Positions 6,492 to 10,947 of a stretch of 10,947 nt of DNA are shown here, in pieces. Every line of letters begins with the position of its first letter. Position 1 is the first letter of the stretch. The DNA is from CBDCWT01 sp965223305 (GTDB taxonomy: Bacteria; Planctomycetota; Planctomycetia; Pirellulales; Pirellulaceae), in NCBI GenBank assembly GCA_965223305.1, contig CBDCWT010000063.1, positions 1 through 10,947 of the forward strand, given 5' to 3'. Made by a program: the position numbers and the translations under genes. The notes under the pieces were generated by a model. That model was not told the DNA's origin, ran no database searches, and saw only the letters and a list, made by a program, of their open reading frames with translations.

Positions 6492-6510
6492 AACTCGCCA
6501 GAGTTTGGCG
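6492..6510. repeat. Overlapping alternative hairpins
   Basis: AACTC (6492-6496) pairs with GAGTT (6501-6505), while CGCCA (6496-6500) can instead pair with TGGCG (6506-6510). The two stems share bases and are mutually exclusive. This is part of the same repeat island and is probably another dispersed module rather than a switch. Confidence 0.5.
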
Positions 6511-6532
6511 GATTTCATGAAGCGCTTCCTTT

Positions 6533-6568
6533 ACTCTCCCCCTCGGGGAGAGTCGGCCCGAAGGCCGG
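6533..6568. repeat. Palindromic repeat module, copy 2
   Basis: ACTCTCCCC (6533-6541), CTC, GGGGAGAGT (6545-6553), followed by CGGCC, CGAA, GGCCG (6554-6567). It matches the module at 6369-6403. The loop of the first hairpin is one base longer and the second stem one base pair shorter, so arms are conserved while loops vary. Confidence 0.8.
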
Positions 6569-6612
6569 AGAGGGGGGCACGCCTCGGGGCGATCACTCCC
6601 GGGCAGCCCTCC

Positions 6613-6654
6613 CCGGACGCTACGCGTCCGACCCTCCCGCGAGAGCGGGAGGGT
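6613..6654. repeat. 16-bp direct repeat copy 2 plus a 10-bp GNRA-capped hairpin
   Basis: Bases 6613-6628 repeat 6421-6436. Here the copy forms a better stem, CGGACG (6614-6619) with CGTCCG (6625-6630). Immediately after comes a 10-bp perfect stem, 6631-6640 with 6645-6654, capped by GAGA (6641-6644), a GNRA-type tetraloop. This is the most stable-looking hairpin in the island. Confidence 0.75.
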
Positions 6655-6699
6655 GAGGTGGGATGTCCACCGGTTTGTGAAGCGCAAAAGCTGTACGAC

Positions 6700-6715
6700 C
6701 TCCCACACTAGGGAG
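6700..6715. repeat. Terminal short hairpin of the repeat island
   Basis: CTCCC (6700-6704), ACACTA, GGGAG (6711-6715). It shares the CTCCC/GGGAG core of the modules at 6369 and 6533 and may be a degenerate third copy. Confidence 0.4.
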
Positions 6716-6795
6716 AGAACACTTGGAGTCCCTATGCAGCCCGATTACTTGTTTTGAGACAAAGCCTGGCCCACCGCTTCGCCGGGCGTACGACC

Positions 6796-6824
6796 CTGGC
6801 GAAGCGACCCAGCCGGCCTATAAT
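6796..6824 (+). promoter_or_regulatory. Probable promoter of glcDEF
   Basis: A perfect TATAAT (6819-6824) is preceded after 17 bases by CTGGCG (6796-6801), which matches TTGACA at only three positions. The predicted start near 6831 would leave a leader of about 17 bases before the glcD ATG. A weak -35 with a perfect -10 would suit an activator-dependent promoter, which is inference only. Confidence 0.5.
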
Positions 6825-6847
6825 CGGGCTATCAATCGGCCGAGCTC

Positions 6848-8302
6848 ATGGATCGCGTGACGACGGTGACTACGATTTCGCAAAACCTGGTGGAGCACTT
6901 GCGGGCGATCGTCGGCAGCGAGGCGGTCCTGGCAGCTCGCTCCGATCTGCTTGTCTACGAATGCGACGGCTTCACGATCGAGAAGAACAGCCCCGATGTC
7001 GTTGTCTTTCCGCGTTCGACCGAGCAAGTTGCTGCCATCGTCGTAGCCTGCAACGAGGCCGGTGTGCCGTTTCTGCCACGCGGTGCTGGCACAAGCCTGG
7101 CCGGAGGGTGCCTGCCGGTGGGCGGTGGGGTCATGATCGTGCTGACGCGCATGAAGGAGATTCTCGAAGTCAACCTACGAGACCGTTATGCGGTGGTCCA
7201 ACCCGGAGTCGTCAATGTCTGGCTGACACAGGCACTCAAAGGAACGGGCTATCACTATGCACCGGATCCTTCCAGCCAAGGCGCATGCACCATCGGCGGC
7301 AATGTTGCCACGAACTCGGGGGGCCCCCATACGCTCAAGTACGGCGTCACCGTCAATCATGTTTTGGGTGTAAAGGCCGTGCTGGCCGATGGCCGCATCG
7401 TTCAGATCGGTGGGCCGGCAGAAGATCCCACCGGGCTCGACCTGGTGGGTGCTCTGGTCGGCAGCGAAGGAACGCTGGCAATTGTCACTCAAGCTTGGGT
7501 GCGGCTTACCAAAGATCCGCAAGGCTATCGCACGATGCTGGCTGTTTTCGAGTCGGTCGAAGATGCGACCAACGCGATCAGCGAGATCATCGGTGCGGGG
7601 ATCGTCCCGGCTGCTTTGGAGATGATGGACCAGGGAATCCTCACCGCTGTCGAGGCGGCCTTCCAGTTCGGGTTTCCGCTGGACGCTCAAGCAATTCTAC
7701 TGATCGAGGTCGATGGAATCGAAGCGGGGCTCGACGAACAACGTGATCGCATCATTCAAAAATGCGAACAATGCGGCGCACGCGAAGTGAGGTTGGCGAA
7801 GACGACCGCAGAGCGCCAAAAACTTTGGAAGTGCAGGAAACAGGCGTTCGGCGCGATCGGACGGTTGAGCCCTAGTTATTGTACTCAGGACGGTGTCGTT
7901 CCCCGCACACAACTCCCACATATCCTGCGGCGGATTCGCGAAATCGAGCAGTCTTACGAGTTGCGAATCGTCAATGTGTTCCACGCCGGAGATGGAAATA
8001 TTCACCCGATTCTGCTTTTCGACGAGCGAGACGCGAAGCAAGTCCAACGCGTGCTGAAGGCCAGCGGCGAGATCTTAGAGGCCTGTCTGGCGTGTGGCGG
8101 TAGTGTGACCGGTGAACACGGTATCGGTGTGGAGAAGATCGGCTTCATGAGCAAGATGTTTTCCGAAGACGACCTAGCAGCTATGCAAAATCTTCGTCAC
8201 GCTTTCAATCGTCACAACAACCTCAGCCCGCACAAGATGTTGCCCACCGCCGGGGCTTGCGGTCTCGAGCAGCATCATCCCGGCCGACAAGCGGCGTTGT
8301 AG
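6848..8302 (+). CDS. glcD: Glycolate oxidase-type FAD subunit GlcD (FAD-binding 2-hydroxyacid dehydrogenase)
   Basis: The FAD-carrying catalytic subunit of a GlcDEF-type complex that oxidises glycolate to glyoxylate. 484 residues, close to E. coli GlcD (499). The PCMH-type FAD domain runs from about residue 45 to 225, with VVVFPRSTEQVAAIV, PRGAGTSLAGG (77-87), CTIGGNVATNSGGPHTLKYG (147-166) and GSEGTLAIVT. The C-terminal FAD-oxidase cap carries the FHAGDGNIHP motif (H379, H386) and GEHGIGVEK (E423, H424). These have the spacing of the metal ligands known in D-2-hydroxyglutarate dehydrogenase and relatives. The ATG at 6848 lacks a strong Shine-Dalgarno site but agrees with the promoter. It heads a run with glcE and glcF. 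Glycolate is favoured by this context, but D-lactate or D-2-hydroxyglutarate cannot be excluded, particularly with lhgO nearby. Confidence 0.93.
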   Translation: MDRVTTVTTISQNLVEHLRAIVGSEAVLAARSDLLVYECDGFTIEKNSPDVVVFPRSTEQVAAIVVACNEAGVPFLPRGAGTSLAGGCLPVGGGVMIVLTRMKEILEVNLRDRYAVVQPGVVNVWLTQALKGTGYHYAPDPSSQGACTIGGNVATNSGGPHTLKYGVTVNHVLGVKAVLADGRIVQIGGPAEDPTGLDLVGALVGSEGTLAIVTQAWVRLTKDPQGYRTMLAVFESVEDATNAISEIIGAGIVPAALEMMDQGILTAVEAAFQFGFPLDAQAILLIEVDGIEAGLDEQRDRIIQKCEQCGAREVRLAKTTAERQKLWKCRKQAFGAIGRLSPSYCTQDGVVPRTQLPHILRRIREIEQSYELRIVNVFHAGDGNIHPILLFDERDAKQVQRVLKASGEILEACLACGGSVTGEHGIGVEKIGFMSKMFSEDDLAAMQNLRHAFNRHNNLSPHKMLPTAGACGLEQHHPGRQAAL

Positions 8303-8396
8303 TGCCCAGGACGCCGGCGTAACGTGCGCACCGGCATCCCCCTGAAGACTCCAAGTAAAGTGTTTGTCCCATCGCCGCCGCAGCCGAGCCACCACC

Positions 8397-9665
8397 ATGT
8401 CGAGTGCCTCTGAACTGGTAAACACCGCCGGTGAACACTTACCAATCCGGGAAGTCGTCGAACCAGCCGACCACGACGAGGTCGCGGATCTCATTCGGAG
8501 CTGTGCGGACGGTGCAACACCGATCTATCCCATCGGAGGAGGCACTAGCCTGGCCTACGGTCTGCCGGCAAGTCGGGAGGGCATCGGTCTATCGCTCAGC
8601 AAGCTGAATCAAGTTATCGACTATCCCGCGCGCGACATGACGATCACCGTCGAAGCCGGCATGACCGTGCAAGCGATCGCCAGGCTGTTGGCTGCTGAAC
8701 AACAACGGCTACCGATCGACCCACCACAAGCTTCCCGAGCCACACTTGGAGGGGTCGTCGCTACGAACTCGGGAGGTTGTCTCCGCTTGGGCTTGGGTAA
8801 CGTCAGAGATCAGGTGATCGGTATCAGCGCGATCGATGGTCGTGGCATGGCTTTTCGTGGGGGAGGCCGTGTGGTCAAGAACGTGGCCGGCTATGACTTC
8901 TGCAAGCTGCTTACCGGATCGCTGGGAACGCTCGGGATCATCACGCAACTAACCATCAAGCTGAAACCTCAACCACCCGCGATCGCGATGATGGTCTGTC
9001 AACCTCGCAACCTTGAGTCCGCAGAACGGCTTCTTGCGGCCCTGGTCGAATCGCACACCACGCAGGTTGCCATCGGACTGCTCGGCGGCCCCGCCTGGCA
9101 AGAAGAACCTGCCTGGCAGCAGCTGCCTTTTGACAACACGCAGCTCCTTTTGGCGGTTGCCTTAGAAGGCACTAATGTAGAAGTCGAGTGGATGATCCAA
9201 CAGCTTGAACGCGAGTGGCAAGCGCTTGGTGAACGGAGTGTCGCTGTCGTGCAAGACGACGGCGCTCGCTCACTGCTCGACTCGATGGCGGAGTTTCCAG
9301 CCGGCCAAGGAGAACTGGTGTTGAAAGCAAGTGTCGTACCGAGCAGGACGACCAAGGTCATCGCCACGGCACAGCAGATTGAAGGATCGTGTTCGTTCCT
9401 GGCTCACGCCGGCAACGGGATCGTCATCCTACGGTTTTCAGAGTTTCCCAAGCAGGGATTGTCCAAGACGGTTGTCAGCCAGTTACGACCTGCAGCAACC
9501 GCTGCTGACGGATACCTGACCGTGCTCGCAAACCCCTCTGGCGGCGAAATGACTCGTCAGAGCGTGTGGGGTAACTGTGGTGCTCCCAGCCAGCTGTTGC
9601 AGGACGTCAAGCAGGCGTTCGATCCTCACAACATCCTGAATCCCGGTCGCTTCGTCTACGACTAG
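8397..9665 (+). CDS. glcE: Glycolate oxidase-type FAD-binding subunit GlcE
   Basis: The second flavoprotein-like subunit of the GlcDEF complex, 422 residues, longer than E. coli GlcE (about 350). It has the PCMH FAD-binding fold: VVEPADHDEVADLIR, PIGGGTSLAYG (45-55), DYPARDMTITVEAGMTV, PPQASRATLGGVVATNSGG, LGLGNVRDQVIG, GGRVVKNVAGYDFCKLLTGSLGTLGII, and the C-terminal FDPHNILNPGRF typical of the family. The GGRVVKNVAGYD block separates GlcE from GlcD. The frame is open to a TTG at 8364, but the ATG at 8397 is preferred because homology begins shortly after it. No clear Shine-Dalgarno site is visible for either. It lies 94 bases after glcD, a spacer in which I see nothing notable, and 77 bases before glcF. 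Confidence 0.9.
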   Translation: MSSASELVNTAGEHLPIREVVEPADHDEVADLIRSCADGATPIYPIGGGTSLAYGLPASREGIGLSLSKLNQVIDYPARDMTITVEAGMTVQAIARLLAAEQQRLPIDPPQASRATLGGVVATNSGGCLRLGLGNVRDQVIGISAIDGRGMAFRGGGRVVKNVAGYDFCKLLTGSLGTLGIITQLTIKLKPQPPAIAMMVCQPRNLESAERLLAALVESHTTQVAIGLLGGPAWQEEPAWQQLPFDNTQLLLAVALEGTNVEVEWMIQQLEREWQALGERSVAVVQDDGARSLLDSMAEFPAGQGELVLKASVVPSRTTKVIATAQQIEGSCSFLAHAGNGIVILRFSEFPKQGLSKTVVSQLRPAATAADGYLTVLANPSGGEMTRQSVWGNCGAPSQLLQDVKQAFDPHNILNPGRFVYD

Positions 9666-9742
9666 TTGTTCTGAACTCCCTTTCGTCACGCGGGGGCCAG
9701 CGACCGCGTGCACAAGCTCCAGCGACTTCGTCAGGTGTCACC

Positions 9743-10947
9743 ATGAGTCAGACAAGAGCCGCGGCGGATCCAGTTCCCACAGCACCCGTGACGGGAACCC
9801 GGAATCCAGGCGCGGATATCGACTACAGCCGGTTTCTGGACTGCGTCCACTGCGGGCTCTGCACGGCGTCATGCCCTACTTACGTCGAACTAGGTGACGA
9901 GAACGACAGCCCGCGAGGGCGTATTCACTTGATGCGGGCCGTGACGGACGAGCGGCTGGCGTTGACCGACGGCGTCCGCCGCCACCTGGAGCTGTGCCTG
10001 GACTGTCGCGCTTGCGAAACCGCCTGCCCTTCGGGTGTCCAGTATGGGCGGTTGATCGAGCCGTTTCGAGTCGCGATGGAGAGTCCCGGCAGCGGCAGCA
10101 AGACGGACGATTGGTTTCATCGGCTGATCCTGTTTGGTCTGTTTACCAATCCGGATAAGCTGAGACGATGGCTGTGGCCAGCACGCCTGGCTCAGCGACT
10201 CTGGTTGGACCGCGTGGTGATGGGCTTGGGCCTTTGGAAACTGCTTCCGCCGCGGCTGGGACGACTCGTTTCCATGCTGCCCCGGCTCAAGCAACCAGCT
10301 CCGCTGCCCGAGCGTCTTGAAGCGAAGGGTCCGCGGCGCGCGACGGTCGCGTTGTTCACTGGATGCGTGGCCCAGGCGATGTTCGAGGACCTGCATTGGG
10401 CCACGGCACGAGTGCTACAAGAGAACGGCTGCGATGTCTTGATCCATCGCAGCCAGGTTTGTTGCGGGGCAATTCACTACCACGCTGGCCGCAGCGAACC
10501 GGCTCGCCAGCTGGCCGACACCAACATCGCAGCCTTCGACACCGAGAAGGTTGATGCAATCGTGGTGAACGTTGCGGGATGCGGGGCGATGTTGCGCGAC
10601 TACGAACACCATTGGCAGGACGAGCAACAAGGGGCACGTGGCGAGTTTGCCGCGAAGGTGAAAGACGTCAGCGAGTTTCTGGACGAGCTTGGACTCGTGC
10701 CACCCCCGGGAGAAATCGCCGTGCAGGCCACCTACCACGACGCCTGCCACTTGGTACACGCCCAGCAAGTACGCGAACAGCCTCGCAATCTACTGCGGAG
10801 CATCCCCGGGCTGACGCTGCTGGAGCTGCCGGAAACCGAAATCTGTTGCGGCGCTGCCGGAACTTACAACCTCTCCGAAGTTGAGATGGCTGGTCGTCTC
10901 AGTCGCCGCAAGCTGAGCAACATTCTCAGCACGAGCGCTCGGGTCGC
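9743..10947 (+). CDS. glcF: Glycolate oxidase-type iron-sulfur subunit GlcF (3' end cut by window edge)
   Basis: The electron-transfer subunit that takes electrons from GlcD/GlcE towards the quinone pool. I translated 401 uninterrupted residues. Two 4Fe-4S ferredoxin motifs are visible: C34-x2-C37-x2-C40-x3-C44-P and C85-x2-C88-x2-C91-x3-C95-P. Two CCG (heterodisulfide-reductase-type) domains follow. The first has GCVAQ (C208), VCCGAIHYHAG (C240, C241) and AGCG; the second has DACH and ICCGAAGTYN near the edge. E. coli GlcF has 407 residues; here an N-terminal extension of about 25 residues precedes the first cluster, so a few dozen C-terminal residues are probably missing. The ATG at 9743 has AGGTG five bases upstream. 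All cysteines in these motifs are encoded normally; no in-frame TGA occurs. Confidence 0.94.
   Translation, partial: MSQTRAAADPVPTAPVTGTRNPGADIDYSRFLDCVHCGLCTASCPTYVELGDENDSPRGRIHLMRAVTDERLALTDGVRRHLELCLDCRACETACPSGVQYGRLIEPFRVAMESPGSGSKTDDWFHRLILFGLFTNPDKLRRWLWPARLAQRLWLDRVVMGLGLWKLLPPRLGRLVSMLPRLKQPAPLPERLEAKGPRRATVALFTGCVAQAMFEDLHWATARVLQENGCDVLIHRSQVCCGAIHYHAGRSEPARQLADTNIAAFDTEKVDAIVVNVAGCGAMLRDYEHHWQDEQQGARGEFAAKVKDVSEFLDELGLVPPPGEIAVQATYHDACHLVHAQQVREQPRNLLRSIPGLTLLELPETEICCGAAGTYNLSEVEMAGRLSRRKLSNILSTSARV

Larger units (their letters stand above)
6356..6847. other. Non-coding region between lhgO and glcD
   Basis: 492 bases with no supported gene. Bases 6369-6715 are a mosaic of short palindromes and repeated modules (listed separately), which explains the open frames seen there on both strands. 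Bases 6716-6795 show nothing I can name. Bases 6796-6847 hold a probable promoter and the short leader of glcD. Confidence 0.7.

Noticed and set aside
6814..6842. CGGCC ... GGCCG inverted repeat around the glcD -10 box as an operator
   Set aside because: Arms are only 5 bp of pure G/C in a GC-rich region and the spacer is not symmetrical; likely chance.
7175..7690. Minus-strand open frame of 171 codons inside glcD
   Set aside because: Antisense shadow of a GC-rich gene with no motif or start signal.
6754..7746. Long plus-strand open frame (330 codons) overlapping glcD
   Set aside because: Out-of-frame shadow of glcD with Arg/Gly/Cys-rich composition and no recognisable domain; glcD itself is unmistakable.
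9890..10396. Minus-strand open frame of 168 codons inside glcF
   Set aside because: Antisense shadow; the plus strand encodes clear ferredoxin and CCG motifs over the same bases.

Overview
The window looks like part of a planctomycete chromosome, probably from the Pirellulales or a relative. The grounds are the GC-rich composition, a secreted DUF1207-type protein of the kind common in planctomycetes, a helical secreted domain fused to a thioredoxin fold, and an intergenic island of short palindromic modules resembling the dispersed repeats I recall from planctomycete genomes. The lineage is inferred from gene content, because there is no rRNA or other marker here.

Layout, left to right. (1) Bases 1-2315, minus strand: a two-gene operon. 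A secreted S41 C-terminal processing peptidase (ctpA) overlaps by four bases the start of tsaD, the tRNA t6A synthesis gene, which runs off the left edge. A good sigma70-like promoter (2384-2412) precedes it. (2) Bases 2565-3650, plus strand: a secreted thioredoxin-fold protein. Its reading frame crosses an in-frame TGA exactly where its family has the first cysteine of a C-I-N-C active site. A perfect 7-bp hairpin with GGU at its tip starts 20 bases after the TGA, so I read this as one 361-residue selenoprotein with a U-x-x-C redox centre, not two broken genes. This is the main discovery. (3) Bases 3783-4781, minus strand: a DUF1207-type probable outer-membrane protein, converging on the selenoprotein gene across a short spacer with two hairpins. 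(4) Bases 4782-5146: a divergent intergenic region with a 10-bp AT-rich inverted repeat. (5) Bases 5147-6355, plus strand: lhgO, L-2-hydroxyglutarate oxidase. (6) Bases 6356-6847: a non-coding island of palindromic repeats, then a promoter. (7) Bases 6848-10947, plus strand: glcD, glcE and glcF (glcF cut by the right edge), encoding a three-subunit glycolate oxidase-type dehydrogenase.

The right half is a 2-hydroxyacid oxidation neighbourhood: LhgO and GlcDEF are flavoproteins, with iron-sulfur clusters in GlcF, that oxidise 2-hydroxyacids to 2-oxoacids and probably pass electrons to the quinone pool. The left half concerns the cell envelope (CtpA, the thiol/selenol oxidoreductase, the DUF1207 protein), with tsaD as a housekeeping gene. 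UGA is also the terminator of ctpA, the DUF1207 gene and the selenoprotein gene itself, so genome-wide reassignment of UGA is unlikely and a local SECIS-directed recoding event fits better. Real start codons often lie inside the longest open frame. They were chosen from Shine-Dalgarno-like sites, signal peptides and where family homology begins.
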